Assembly (NCBI RefSeq): GCF_036746095.1
Contig: NZ_DAIOEU010000003.1
Location: 1 to 64,000, forward strand
Source: Dyella_B sp036746095
GTDB lineage: Bacteria > Pseudomonadota > Gammaproteobacteria > Xanthomonadales > Rhodanobacteraceae
Direction of reading: 5' to 3'
Length of the DNA stretch: 64,000 nt
Shown: in pieces, positions 26,537 through 36,846 of the stretch
How positions within the stretch are numbered: the first letter of the stretch is position 1
Layout: the number at the start of each line of letters is the position of its first letter
Translations under genes and position numbers: made by a program
Notes under the pieces: generated by a model
The model's database searches: none
What the model was told of the DNA's origin: nothing
What the model saw: only the letters and a program-made list of their open reading frames with translations

Positions 26537-26683
26537 ATGGATATTGACGAGCAGCGCACCACCATCCATCGACTGCTGGAACCGGGTGATCGGCGCGGTC
26601 ATGCATCCCTGCCGGTGGAACTCGAATGGGACCGCTCTGGCTTTGGTGGCACCATGCTGGACACCTGGCATGCACGCCTATGA
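26537..26683 (+). CDS. Possible 48-aa prophage-end protein
   Basis: An ORF from ATG 26537 starting MDIDEQRTTIHRLLEPGD. It lies between the att site and the distal end of the late operon and is on the opposite strand to all other phage genes. No clear ribosome binding site and no recognised domain. It may be a short accessory gene or non-coding. Confidence 0.25.
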   Translation: MDIDEQRTTIHRLLEPGDRRGHASLPVELEWDRSGFGGTMLDTWHARL

Positions 26684-26701
26684 TCACCCATCTACTCCAT
26701 C

Positions 26702-26914
26702 ATGTTCGGCTATGTGACGCGCTCGGCCGACAATCGGTGGATGGCTACCATCTTTCCCGGCGGCCGTGGTACCCGGCCCGACTTCGTGGTCCGCTACGCG
26801 AGCCGCGCGCACGCTATTCGACAGTTCGAGCGCTGGGCAACGTTCAACTGGGAACGCCTACCTGCGCAGGATCTCGGCCATGGTGCCGGCGCCCCACGAC
26901 TGCCGCGTCTGTGA
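26702..26914 (+). CDS. Possible 70-aa prophage-end protein
   Basis: An ORF starting MFGYVTRSADNRWMATIF with several aromatic and basic residues. It follows the 48-codon ORF on the plus strand and ends exactly before the convergent stop of the giant virion gene. No strong ribosome binding site is visible and no family is recognised. The last 15 residues look like random GC-rich coding. Confidence 0.3.
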   Translation: MFGYVTRSADNRWMATIFPGGRGTRPDFVVRYASRAHAIRQFERWATFNWERLPAQDLGHGAGAPRLPRL

Positions 26915-29900
26915 CTACTGGTCCACTCCCACCGCTTCCCGCACGCTGCTGGCGATCCGCTTGTTCAGCACGATCCCGTTGACGGCCTGCTCCGAATGCT
27001 GCGCCCGCGTGCGCATGCTGTCACGTAGCGCGCTCATCCTGATGGCAATCTCAGGGTTAGCCTGGTTGAAGTCCTGGATCTTCGAGATCACGTCGCTTTG
27101 CCCATCCTGGTCGCCGGCGGCCGTGGCCATGGCGAACGCATTCATCAGGGACGTGCGCCGCGACTGGATCTGCTGGCTGTAATTCTCCAGCGCCGAGTTG
27201 AGTCGCATCTGGTCCGCCACGCGGGTGGGCGTGAAGCCCATGGCCTGGATCAGGTCCTCCGGCACGCTGATGTCTGGCACGATCGGGTCACCCTTCAGCG
27301 TGTTCACACCATCGTTGGCGTACCGCATGGCCTTCATCGCGTTCTTGGCAGCCGTCGGCATCATGGTTTCGACACCTCGCCAGACGTTGCCCTGGTTGTA
27401 TTGCTGCGCGCCGACGTACATGTTCTTGACCATGGCACCCAGCGGTCCGGCGATCGACTCCAGCAGGTTGTCGTACGCCGACTCGCCTTCCAGTTGCCGA
27501 TCGGCATCGCGGAACCACAGATCAGACATGCTGGTGCGGCCGGCGATATCAGCACCCAGCTTGTTGGCCGCGCCGTCGGCGATCAGGCTGGCCGCCGTGT
27601 CGCCCAGGTGCTCGCCCAGCCATCCACGGAACTCCGTATCGAAATCCCAGGGCTCGTTCGGGTCGCCCGTCACGGCATGGACAGCGTTGCCGCCGGCCTT
27701 CAGCGCGTTGTACATGGGCAAACCCATGGCGCCGGCGAGCAGTGCCGTCATGCCGGTGAGTCCAGTCAGCGTCTTGCGTGCGACCGCGCGTACCTCGGGC
27801 GACTCGGCCTTGAACGCCTGGTAGAAGTTGCGCCCCCATAGCCAGCTCATTGCCAGGGCGTAGCTCTTGAACTGAAGGGCGATCTTGGCCAGGTTGCCCT
27901 GCATGTAGCGGGCACGGTTGGCGTTGCTGTAGTCGCCGTGCGTGCCGTTGGTCATCTCGTCGGCGTACTTCACGGCTTGCTCGAAGGACTGCCCCTTCAT
28001 GCGTCCAAGCCGGTAGGCGGCCATGCCGGTGGCTTCGCGGTTGATCAGCTCGCTGGTGTGGAACATGTAGCTCACCGCACCCATGACCTTTGCCCACGCT
28101 GGGTTCGATTTGAGCAGGTCCCCTTCGCTCAGGCCCGCAAGTGTGTGCGTGCCGGTGCGCTGGAAGGTGCCTTGCGCCTGCAGCGCCTTGTGCGCCAGCA
28201 GCTCTTCGCCCTGCAGGACCCGATCGATGTGGCCACCCGTGCGAATGGCATCGCGCGTTGCCGCGCCCAGCACACGCATGGCGGCTGGCCATCCATGGTG
28301 TGCACCGAGTACCGGCAGGACGATCTGCGGCATCTGCAGCAGGTACGTGATGGCCGATACCGGGCTTGCGCTGAGGTGGTACGCGAATGCGATGCTCGAT
28401 AGCTTGCTGGCCAGTTTGCTGTTGTTGGGATTGAGGATCCAGTCGTTGCGCCGGCGCAGTTCACCCATCAGTGCATCAGCGTGCGACGCCTTGGCGACAT
28501 TGGCATCGCTGGTCATCCGCCAAGCATCCAAGCGGGCTTTCATCTGCTCCATGGTGTCGCCGAGTTGCCAGCCATAGCGCATGCGCGAGATTTGGTGAGC
28601 ACCATGGAAGACGCTGCTGGCAAAAGCGCGCGGCACGTTATCGGTATAGCCGGCGACGTTCTTGCGGTGAATACCTCGCTTCTGCAGCGATAATTCCGGC
28701 AGCGTCTTGAGGAACATCTGGTTGATCTCGTCAACCACTCGCTCCGGTGCGCCGCTCTTCGCCAAGTGATCAGTCAGTTGACGGATGAACGAACCGCTGG
28801 GCGCCTCCTTCGCTCGGTACGTGTTGTCTTGGCGCCCTACCTGCTCGATCTCGGCATCCGATGCCTTAAAGCGCTGCTCGGCTTCTTGGGCCTGCTTGGC
28901 GTTCTCATACTTGGCAAAGAAGTACTCGCCATCCTTGGTTTGGCCGGAGATCCAGAAATCGCCAAAGCGCATCAGTGGGAAATAGACACCGTTGACCTTG
29001 GCGTCATCGAAGTTTTGCCGGATCTGGGCGATCGCCGCTAGCTTGTTCTGCTTGGGAATATCCAGGCCGTTGATGCGCTCTTCGACTGCCTTCTGAAGGT
29101 CTTCCGACTGCTCGCGGTAGTGATCGCGCATCATGCCGAACATCTCTTTGGCTTGCGGCGATAGAGCATTCCACTTGGCGACCAACTGGGGATATTTCTG
29201 CTGACGCGTGCGCTCGCGCGAGGGCAGTGACTTCAGGTCCTTGATCTCATCCACGAAGGCCTGCTTATCGTCGCCACTACGGCCGCGCATCTGGCCCTGC
29301 AGCTCTTTGATGCGTTCCTTTCGCAGCGGCTCGGTCCACGGCATCTGCTCGCCGCGGCTGTCGCGCATCAGCAAGCGCTCGTACGCATCCGTGGGATCGA
29401 CGCCCAGCTGCGTCACCTGGTGCATGAACTGGAACAGATTCTTGGCTTCCGCTTTCAGTTTGCCGCGCCAGCCAGCCGGGCCACTTTCGAACGCCCATTT
29501 CTGCAGGCGCTGCGCCTTCTCTGCGCCGTCGGTGATCATCTTGTTGCGATCACCATCCATCTTCTGGAAGGTATCGCCGTAACGGCGCGCATTGCTCTTG
29601 AGCACATCAACATCGCTCGCCAGCTCGAGCACATGGCGCAACTGCAACGCACCCAATGCTGCCGGTTCCATGTCGCGAGCTTTGCCGCTGATCCAATCCT
29701 TTGCTTGCTGCATAACACCTGCATCCTGCTTGGGAAGCGCTTCATGCATCGACTCGATCGAAGCAGCCGCTTGGCTGAAGGGTCGCCGCGGCTTGCCGGG
29801 TTCTTCTGGCTCGCCGCTGTCGTCCACATCACGCCGGAAGTAGATGCTCGGATTGGCTTTGTCGAAGGTGCCGCGGTTCTCGCTGGCTGACTTGATCTGT

Positions 29901-32900
29901 TCCGGATGGAAAGCCACCCAGGTATCCGATTCGGGCACGTGGATGCCGTCGTAGCCTTCAGCTTCCAGCTTGTCGCGGAGCGCCTGCGCTTGTTCCGTGG
30001 ACTTGATCGCCTGCGCGTCCTTCAGTGGCAGCTCGTAGGGCTTCTGCACCGACAGGTACGCATCCACAACACGTTGGTCGGCTGGACGCCCTTCGCTGGC
30101 GTTCGTCGCGTAGCGCTCTGCTAGCGCGCGATCAGGCGTGAAGTAGTGGCCGAGCGGTGAAGTGTCGTGGCCGGTTGCCTCGCCGCTCTTATTCTTGTCA
30201 AAGACCGAGAAATCCTCGCCAGTGCCGTGATACACCGGCAGCGGCTTACCGTCGCTGTCGACGACCTTCGAGTCACCAAAGAATTTCTTGAACTCAGGGC
30301 TGTCGGTTACGCCCAGGCTTCGCGACGTGCCCGGCTGATGCTCGCCGGCGGATGCGTCGGATATTCCTCGCTCTCCTGCGCCAGATGCTTCAGCTCCGGA
30401 TCGATCGCCAGCTGGGCCCTCGCCCAAGCCCCGAAGGTCCGGAATTCGTTTCGCAAGGATTCGATCTCGGAGGGTGTCAGGTGACAGACGTCCGCCGTCG
30501 TACGTGAGCATGGTGCGCGCTTCGGATTCGGTAAGGCCGTCGTAGCCGTAACCGAATTCGCGCTTGAACCATCCTTCGATGCGACCAAAGCGTTCACGTA
30601 CCTGTCCGAGAGTATCGGGAAACAGTGCCAGCTTGCGGGAATAGTCCTTGCCGGTCAAGGCTGTGGCCAGCACCACGCGGCCGCCTTCCCGCTCGATATG
30701 CGTCTTCAGCTGCGCCAGCGTGCCGCCCTGGCCTAGTGTGTCGTCCAGCAGGATGTAGTAGCGGCCGCGCTCAACCTCGCCACCAAAGCGCGGCTGGTTC
30801 GCCAGACGATGCATGGCGCCCGAACCACCTCGGGAAACTTTGTCCAGCTGGGTAATCTCGTGGTTCGCCTCGCCTCCGAGCTTGTGCGCCAGCAGCTCGG
30901 CGGCGGCGGCCGGGATCTTGTTGTTACCAGAGGCCTCGCGCGCTTCCACCGGCACCACGATCGGATCGTGCACGTCCTCGGGCAGCGAGCGCTTGACCTT
31001 GGCGACGAACTCGTCGGTGACGGCATCCTTAGCCAGAAGCATGGCTGCTGGTCCGTCGCCCGCTTTAGCCTTGGCATATTCCGGGTGCTCACGTACGAAA
31101 CCCGGCGTGTGCGCGGTCACGACGTTGGGGAAGTCCTCGCTCCAGCCATCCCGTGAAAAGGCCATGGCCGCCCGGCCCTGCACGCGCTCGGCATAGGACT
31201 CGCCGTGCTCCAGGAAGTCCTTGGACTTGGCCAGCAGCTGCCGCAGCTCGGCATCATTGAATTTAAGGCTCGGCAATACCTTGCGCAGGAACTGGCGAAC
31301 GCCCGAGACAACGCGATCAAGTAGCCCATTGCGGACGCCCTTCTCCGCCATGACCGCGAGCGTTTCCCGCGCGAAGGTGTCGGCATCCACGCCGGGATAG
31401 CGCTTGTGCACGTCAGCCAGCACGCGCTGCATGGCGTCGCCGCCGGCTTTTTTCTGTTCCAGGCCCTCAATGCTATCGCGGATCTTCTGCCATGCATCGG
31501 CGCCCAGCTCGCGGCCGACGATCCGATCGATGCCGTAATGACCGATGGCTTCGTGCGCCAGCGTTTTTGCCAGATCGGCACGGCCGGCGTCGGTATCGGG
31601 GTGACGGTCGGCAACCAGCCAGATGCCTTTGCCGTCGTACGCGCCCTTCGCCGTTTTGTAGCCGGGATCGGTCTTGAAGCGCGCCGGCAACTCGTCGGCC
31701 GTGGCCACGACATGCACGCCAGGCAGGTCGTTGCCTTTCCAGTCCTTTGTAAGCTCGGCGACGGTGTCGTTGATGCGATCCTCGTGATCGCGCTGCGCAT
31801 CGGTGACTTCCTGTACCTCTGCCGATTTGCGAAACAGAGGCGCAGCTTCTCCAGGCTTCGTTGCCGCCTTCGCCGCCTTTTCGGGCAGCTTGGGAGGTCC
31901 CAGCACCTTCAACAATTCCTTGTTGTTCGGCATGGTGCTGTGCGAGCGGATGGGTTCTTCGCGACCACTGCGATCACGCAGAGGGTTGCCATCTTTGTCG
32001 ACCTCTTGGACCTTTACGCTCCAGCTTCCATTGTTCCAGTCAAACGAGTGAACACGATCATTGCCGGCATACGCCGCAACGATCTTGCCGGGCTTGAAGT
32101 ACGCTTCGAGGGTCTCGCGCGCACCTGGAATGTATTCAAGCTTGCCGCCTACGACCCGCGCCTTCGCTCCACTGGTGGTGATACCACCACGCTTTGGCGC
32201 TTCCTTTGCAACGGATGGTTTATTCTCTTTCTTGGGCGCTTCGGTCACCTTTACCGGTTCAGGCTCTGGCGTGCGCTCCGCTGCTGGGCGAGTGGTATCT
32301 CCATTCTTCAACCAGTCCTTGAACTCGTCCATGTCCATGGCATGTACGGGGCCGACTTTCCAGCCCTTATCGAAGTTGGACTTGTACGCCGCAATCGCAT
32401 CCTTTTTCGACGTGAAGCCAAGCATTGCTTTGTGCTCATCGAAGCCGCGCGTCTTCTGGTCGAGCTGATCGACCACGTAGACCTTCGTGCTTTCCGCTTT
32501 AGGTCCGATGTACACATCGACATGTTCGCCGTCGGCACCTTCCGTGCGCTTGATGTACCCGTAGTGATCGGACATCTCGTGCGACCAGGTCGAACCATCT
32601 TCGCGCTGACCGCTGCGGGTCGAACCGCGCGGGTTCTCGATGCTGATGTCGAGACCGTGCAGCGAGACGTGACCCTTCTGGTAATTGCCTGCTTCCTTCT
32701 GGGCTTGCGTCGGCTCGGGAAGATCGTTGTGCGGCGAGAGGGCGGCCTGGGCGGCAGCTGATTCCACTTTTTCGGCCGGCGTCGAAGGGCTTTCCTCTGC
32801 CTGTGGGCGGGCGCGTTCGGTTGCCTGTTCGGCATAGCGCAGTTGCTTGGCCTTCAGCCGCTGCGCATCACCTGCATCGTTGACCAGGCTATGCACCAGC

Positions 32901-35212
32901 TTGTCGCCGGCCCGAACGCTCTGCAGCTTGTTGTAGCCCTTACTGATCAGCTGATCGACGTGCGCTTGTCCGTTGACCTCGCCTTCTGGCGTTTTCACAC
33001 GCACGCTGCGTGCGTCTTCGGCCGCGGTGTCGGGCTTACGCACAATCTTCCGTTCAGAAGCAGCAACCCCGCCAACAGGCGGGGTCTCAGTCTTGGGCTC
33101 TTTGGCGGCTACTTCTTCTTGTCGCTGTACCTGGTTACTGGCGCCTGATTCGGCTTGCGCTGGGCGTTGTAGATCTTCGCTGCCTTCTGCTCCGCTGTTT
33201 CCATCGGCATGTGACGTTTCAGGAACGCTTGCTTGATCGCTTCGTACTTCTGCGGCATGGCCGTCTCCTTCGTTGGCGGCATCGGCGGTCGTTGGCTCGA
33301 TACCATTGGCGAGTGAAGACTCGCCCTGGTTGACGTAGGGCTTCGCATCGAGATCCGCTGGCGTCTGGCCAGATCCAGGCGCTTCCTTGCGTGCGGCGTC
33401 GATCCCTTCTTGAAGCGCAGCCTGATATTTCTCAGGGTCAACGCCGTAGTGATCGGCGACGTACTTGTTCTCGGACAGCGTCGCGATGTCGTGCGCCGGG
33501 CCGTAGTCAAGGCTCTTGCCTTCCTTCAGATCGGAAAGCACCTGTGGCGGCAGCTCGTCGGGTGACTTCAAGCCAGCGCGTTCGGCAAGTCCCTGCAAAT
33601 CCGCATCGGACATCGGCGCAGTGAGATGCATGAGCGGATATTCGACACTCTCGTGGTACGCCACGGCATCGTGCGCGTTCACATCCTTCCCATCGACCTT
33701 GACGTTCTGTGGCAGCGCAGGATCGAGATAGATGGTGCGCCCATCGCTGGCTACGCCGCCGGCGTACGGCACGCGCTTGGTGTTGTCCACAGGCGTCCAT
33801 GGGTGCAGCGGCTGACCGGGATTATCGCCGCTCGTGCCGAGCATGCTGGTTGCCGCCGAAGCTTCGCCCGGTGTTTCCGGCGCCGCGTCTGGCGTGCGAG
33901 GCTGCATCGCTGCGCGCTCCGCCGAGGCCAGATTGTCCTGCGCCAGTTTGAGCGCGCCCTTCCTCGCTGCGGCGACATCGGTCTGCGGAACATTCCACTC
34001 GCGGGCCAACTGCGTTGGAACGATGCGCATGTCGTCCGTCGCCGCGTACTGCGCCGCCATGTGGTCTGCCATAGCTTGCGTGAGCTGATCCTTCGTCGGT
34101 GCTGTGATTTCGCCCGTATCGGGATTGATCCATGGCGGCACAGCTGGGGCTACGCGATTGGACGCCTGCGACGTTTGCTCTGCTGCCGGAGCCGGCGCTG
34201 CTCCTGCCTGAGGTTGTGCAGGCGATGCCTCGGTGGGGTTCAACGATGGACGCTGAAGCGTTGAGGTCCGCGCATTGGATTCCGCAATGGTGTTGGCGGC
34301 ATCAGCCATCGATCCAGGCTGCGCTTCGGGATATGGCACATGGGCATGCGGCACCAGTCCAAGGCCCGCACCGAGCGCCGTGGATAGCAGCGCGCCGGTA
34401 CCGACCGGCTGGCCGTTGACCAGGTTCTGCGCTTCGTTGACTCCTTCGCCAGCGATAGCACCGGTGAGAGCGCGCTTCAACACACTGCCGCGGCCACCCA
34501 TCGGTACCAGGTTGGCGGCGGTGTCGAACAAGCCCTTGCCCAACAGTGCCGCCGTGGATTCGGGTTGCTGCCCAGCAGCTTCTTGCTGCGCGGCTTCGCT
34601 GCCCGCTTGCGTGAGGCCCAGTGTGGCGGCGCCCTGTAGTGCGGGACGCGTTAGGTACGGCGCAACCTTCGACAGGATGCCTGGCGCGGCGGCTGCCCCT
34701 TCCATTTCTGGCACCTCGCCGCCACTCAACACCGCGGCCGAGATTTGCGCGCCAAGACCGGATAGCGCTTGCGTGACATTTGAACCCAAACCTGCGCTTT
34801 GCGGTGCCTCGAATTGCGCCTGCCGCTGCGCCAGCGGTGTCGTAACGTTTCGCTTCAACCATGCTTCGCCACTTGGGCTGACGACGCCTACGCCGCGCTG
34901 CGCAAGTTCGGCCGCGCCGGTGGCGACGCTGTTGGCTGCGCCACCGAGACCACGTGTGACAGGGTTGTCGACCAGATAGCCGAGACCTTGCCCGTAATCC
35001 TGCTGGCCAGTGCCTTGCAACTGAGAGCGAACCCAGCCTCCGATGCCGGAGGGTGGCTTCAGCTGAGCCTGGGGCGTTGCGGCGGCCGATGCACCATCCA
35101 AGACGAATCCTGGTGGTGCAGTAGGCGACCGAAGCGTTGGTGACGGACTGCCGTTGCTGCCACCGTTGTCGTCAAGCATGAAGCCAGATGGTGGCTGGAG
35201 ATTATTGGCCAT
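26915..35212 (-). CDS. Giant polyvalent virion/DNA-ejection protein
   Basis: 2,765 aa from ATG 35212, which overlaps the preceding stop by one base (TAATG). The visible parts in order are: a Gly/Ala-rich amphipathic region (about 60-330); HESVEY near 545; a polyvalent-protein pyrophosphatase-like domain around 870-960 (DGEHVDVYIGP); a zincin-like segment with HEAIGH at 1220-1225, one residue longer than HExxH; a PRTase-like loop ILLDDTLGQGGT with Asp1490-Asp1491; an ADP-ribosyltransferase-like domain beginning VYHGT at 1660-1664 and ending AFHPEQIKS; and a long helical C-terminal part with a hydrophobic stretch. Such proteins are thought to be injected with phage DNA and modify host targets. 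Individual activities are inferred from motifs. Confidence 0.8.
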   Translation of the reverse strand: MANNLQPPSGFMLDDNGGSNGSPSPTLRSPTAPPGFVLDGASAAATPQAQLKPPSGIGGWVRSQLQGTGQQDYGQGLGYLVDNPVTRGLGGAANSVATGAAELAQRGVGVVSPSGEAWLKRNVTTPLAQRQAQFEAPQSAGLGSNVTQALSGLGAQISAAVLSGGEVPEMEGAAAAPGILSKVAPYLTRPALQGAATLGLTQAGSEAAQQEAAGQQPESTAALLGKGLFDTAANLVPMGGRGSVLKRALTGAIAGEGVNEAQNLVNGQPVGTGALLSTALGAGLGLVPHAHVPYPEAQPGSMADAANTIAESNARTSTLQRPSLNPTEASPAQPQAGAAPAPAAEQTSQASNRVAPAVPPWINPDTGEITAPTKDQLTQAMADHMAAQYAATDDMRIVPTQLAREWNVPQTDVAAARKGALKLAQDNLASAERAAMQPRTPDAAPETPGEASAATSMLGTSGDNPGQPLHPWTPVDNTKRVPYAGGVASDGRTIYLDPALPQNVKVDGKDVNAHDAVAYHESVEYPLMHLTAPMSDADLQGLAERAGLKSPDELPPQVLSDLKEGKSLDYGPAHDIATLSENKYVADHYGVDPEKYQAALQEGIDAARKEAPGSGQTPADLDAKPYVNQGESSLANGIEPTTADAANEGDGHAAEVRSDQASVPETSHADGNSGAEGSEDLQRPAQAESGASNQVQRQEEVAAKEPKTETPPVGGVAASERKIVRKPDTAAEDARSVRVKTPEGEVNGQAHVDQLISKGYNKLQSVRAGDKLVHSLVNDAGDAQRLKAKQLRYAEQATERARPQAEESPSTPAEKVESAAAQAALSPHNDLPEPTQAQKEAGNYQKGHVSLHGLDISIENPRGSTRSGQREDGSTWSHEMSDHYGYIKRTEGADGEHVDVYIGPKAESTKVYVVDQLDQKTRGFDEHKAMLGFTSKKDAIAAYKSNFDKGWKVGPVHAMDMDEFKDWLKNGDTTRPAAERTPEPEPVKVTEAPKKENKPSVAKEAPKRGGITTSGAKARVVGGKLEYIPGARETLEAYFKPGKIVAAYAGNDRVHSFDWNNGSWSVKVQEVDKDGNPLRDRSGREEPIRSHSTMPNNKELLKVLGPPKLPEKAAKAATKPGEAAPLFRKSAEVQEVTDAQRDHEDRINDTVAELTKDWKGNDLPGVHVVATADELPARFKTDPGYKTAKGAYDGKGIWLVADRHPDTDAGRADLAKTLAHEAIGHYGIDRIVGRELGADAWQKIRDSIEGLEQKKAGGDAMQRVLADVHKRYPGVDADTFARETLAVMAEKGVRNGLLDRVVSGVRQFLRKVLPSLKFNDAELRQLLAKSKDFLEHGESYAERVQGRAAMAFSRDGWSEDFPNVVTAHTPGFVREHPEYAKAKAGDGPAAMLLAKDAVTDEFVAKVKRSLPEDVHDPIVVPVEAREASGNNKIPAAAAELLAHKLGGEANHEITQLDKVSRGGSGAMHRLANQPRFGGEVERGRYYILLDDTLGQGGTLAQLKTHIEREGGRVVLATALTGKDYSRKLALFPDTLGQVRERFGRIEGWFKREFGYGYDGLTESEARTMLTYDGGRLSPDTLRDRILAKRIPDLRGLGEGPAGDRSGAEASGAGERGISDASAGEHQPGTSRSLGVTDSPEFKKFFGDSKVVDSDGKPLPVYHGTGEDFSVFDKNKSGEATGHDTSPLGHYFTPDRALAERYATNASEGRPADQRVVDAYLSVQKPYELPLKDAQAIKSTEQAQALRDKLEAEGYDGIHVPESDTWVAFHPEQIKSASENRGTFDKANPSIYFRRDVDDSGEPEEPGKPRRPFSQAAASIESMHEALPKQDAGVMQQAKDWISGKARDMEPAALGALQLRHVLELASDVDVLKSNARRYGDTFQKMDGDRNKMITDGAEKAQRLQKWAFESGPAGWRGKLKAEAKNLFQFMHQVTQLGVDPTDAYERLLMRDSRGEQMPWTEPLRKERIKELQGQMRGRSGDDKQAFVDEIKDLKSLPSRERTRQQKYPQLVAKWNALSPQAKEMFGMMRDHYREQSEDLQKAVEERINGLDIPKQNKLAAIAQIRQNFDDAKVNGVYFPLMRFGDFWISGQTKDGEYFFAKYENAKQAQEAEQRFKASDAEIEQVGRQDNTYRAKEAPSGSFIRQLTDHLAKSGAPERVVDEINQMFLKTLPELSLQKRGIHRKNVAGYTDNVPRAFASSVFHGAHQISRMRYGWQLGDTMEQMKARLDAWRMTSDANVAKASHADALMGELRRRNDWILNPNNSKLASKLSSIAFAYHLSASPVSAITYLLQMPQIVLPVLGAHHGWPAAMRVLGAATRDAIRTGGHIDRVLQGEELLAHKALQAQGTFQRTGTHTLAGLSEGDLLKSNPAWAKVMGAVSYMFHTSELINREATGMAAYRLGRMKGQSFEQAVKYADEMTNGTHGDYSNANRARYMQGNLAKIALQFKSYALAMSWLWGRNFYQAFKAESPEVRAVARKTLTGLTGMTALLAGAMGLPMYNALKAGGNAVHAVTGDPNEPWDFDTEFRGWLGEHLGDTAASLIADGAANKLGADIAGRTSMSDLWFRDADRQLEGESAYDNLLESIAGPLGAMVKNMYVGAQQYNQGNVWRGVETMMPTAAKNAMKAMRYANDGVNTLKGDPIVPDISVPEDLIQAMGFTPTRVADQMRLNSALENYSQQIQSRRTSLMNAFAMATAAGDQDGQSDVISKIQDFNQANPEIAIRMSALRDSMRTRAQHSEQAVNGIVLNKRIASSVREAVGVDQ

Positions 35213-36834
35213 TAGAGCGCCACCCACTGCCCATTGATGTTGACGACGCTCTGTCCGGTCTTCGGATTCGTCGCCGTCGGGAGACCCATCGTCTTCGCGG
35301 CCTGCATACGCCATGCGGAATAGTCGGATGCCGTGGGTGCGGGCTTATCCTTTGTTGGCATGAAGTTCTTGCCGAATTCGAGTGCTGCTTTGTTGAGATC
35401 GTCCGTGACCTGATCCGTACGCTTTGTCGCTGCATCATCCTTCGGCTGGAATGCCTTCGCCGGTTGGCCATTCGACAACGTGGCCGTCCGCACGTCCCCA
35501 GTGATCGGATCCATGGTGGCAATCGTGCCGTCGGAGAGCGTGAGCGGGTGTCGTTCGCGATACAGCTGAGCGAGCTTGCCCGGCATCATGGCTTCCTGCA
35601 GTCCGTACTGTCCGCGCAGGTTTTCCTGCTGCAATGCCTGTTGTCCTTGCTGACTAAGCTGTGCGGATTTGGTGGCGGCATCCTGATCAAGCGTGTCGGC
35701 CTGGTTCACGGCACTGGTGTACTGGCCGAGCCGCTGCAATGCCGCTCTGCGGTTCTCGCTACTTCCCGATTGCGCATCGACGCCGAGGTTGTGTGCCACG
35801 GTGCCGGCAGCACTTCGCCAGTCGCCACTGGCGATATCGGCCGCATTTGCGCGCGCGTAATCCGATGCGCTGGGCGTGAAGCCGGTGCCGGCGTTTTGCA
35901 TATTGCGCACGAGCGTAGCGACTCGCTGGTCCGTGGATGGTGTGTAGCCGAGCGCATCGCTGGCCAGTGGACCTGCGTTGTGGTCGTAGGTGCTGAGTTG
36001 CGAGCCGAGGTTCTGGATGTCGGCATCCGTCATCGTGCGTGGCACGCTGCCTGCGCGCCCAGGAATGCCCGAACTGCCATCACTGAAGGTGGGAACTCCA
36101 TTGACCATCGCGCCGTAATTCAAGCGGCGGCCACCTGACAGTGTTACGCCTTGATCGACCAGTGAAGGTCGTGGCCCAAGCGTCGTCTGCACGGCACCCG
36201 TGACGTTGGCCAGGGATGGTTGCGGGCCGCGGACCACGGCAGCCGGATTCGTTACCGTCGTGGGATCAACGGGTGCGCTGGCCACTCGCGAGAGATAGGC
36301 CTTTGCTTGTGGCGCAGCCGCAGCTACCTGCGCTGGCGTGAGTGTGTTGGCGTTCGGTGATCCGTTGCCAAAATCGAGAGCAGAGAAGCCATCACCCCCC
36401 CAGCCACCGACGACACCGGTTCCCGGCGCGGCTGGCCCCGGCGAAACCGTGGGTACGCTGGGCAGACTGAGAGATGCCCGCTGTAGCGTTGCAGCTTCTC
36501 GCTGCGCTGGCCTCGAGCGTTGGGTGACGACGCTGCCCGTGACATTCGATAGATCGGGGTGTGGAATGCCTGCATCAGCAAGCGCCATCGGCGAACCTGG
36601 TGCCGGCGCACTGCCCTCGGGAAAGCCTTTCGTGATTGTGACAGGTCCCAGCTTGAACCATGTATTGTCGTTTGTCTTTGCTGCTGGCGACGGCGCAGGC
36701 GCTCCCTGATAACCATTCGCAGCGTTCCACTTCAATACAGGCAGCGCGCTCTGTGCGTTCGGTGCGTTGTTCTTGGACTCATCGTCCAATATGCCCTGAT
36801 CGATACCCGCCAGGCCAGGAAAGTTGTTAGCCAT
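35212..36834 (-). CDS. Internal virion (ejection) protein candidate
   Basis: 540 aa, beginning MANNFPGLAGIDQGILDDESK; the giant protein downstream also begins MANN. It is rich in Ala, Gln, Pro and Thr, with a helical, Gln-rich region at about 380-440 and a conserved-looking C-terminus ending QSVVNINGQWVAL. No enzymatic motif is seen. Its place between tail proteins and the giant ejection protein, with an overlapping stop/start, suggests it is ejected together with that protein. The family is not recognised. Confidence 0.65.
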   Translation of the reverse strand: MANNFPGLAGIDQGILDDESKNNAPNAQSALPVLKWNAANGYQGAPAPSPAAKTNDNTWFKLGPVTITKGFPEGSAPAPGSPMALADAGIPHPDLSNVTGSVVTQRSRPAQREAATLQRASLSLPSVPTVSPGPAAPGTGVVGGWGGDGFSALDFGNGSPNANTLTPAQVAAAAPQAKAYLSRVASAPVDPTTVTNPAAVVRGPQPSLANVTGAVQTTLGPRPSLVDQGVTLSGGRRLNYGAMVNGVPTFSDGSSGIPGRAGSVPRTMTDADIQNLGSQLSTYDHNAGPLASDALGYTPSTDQRVATLVRNMQNAGTGFTPSASDYARANAADIASGDWRSAAGTVAHNLGVDAQSGSSENRRAALQRLGQYTSAVNQADTLDQDAATKSAQLSQQGQQALQQENLRGQYGLQEAMMPGKLAQLYRERHPLTLSDGTIATMDPITGDVRTATLSNGQPAKAFQPKDDAATKRTDQVTDDLNKAALEFGKNFMPTKDKPAPTASDYSAWRMQAAKTMGLPTATNPKTGQSVVNINGQWVAL

Positions 36835-36846
36835 GATTGCCCCCTA

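Noticed and set aside
26915..35212. N4-type virion RNA polymerase in the giant gene
   Set aside because: The size and the N4-type capsid suggested it, but no RNA polymerase motifs are seen; the modules are of the polyvalent-protein kind.
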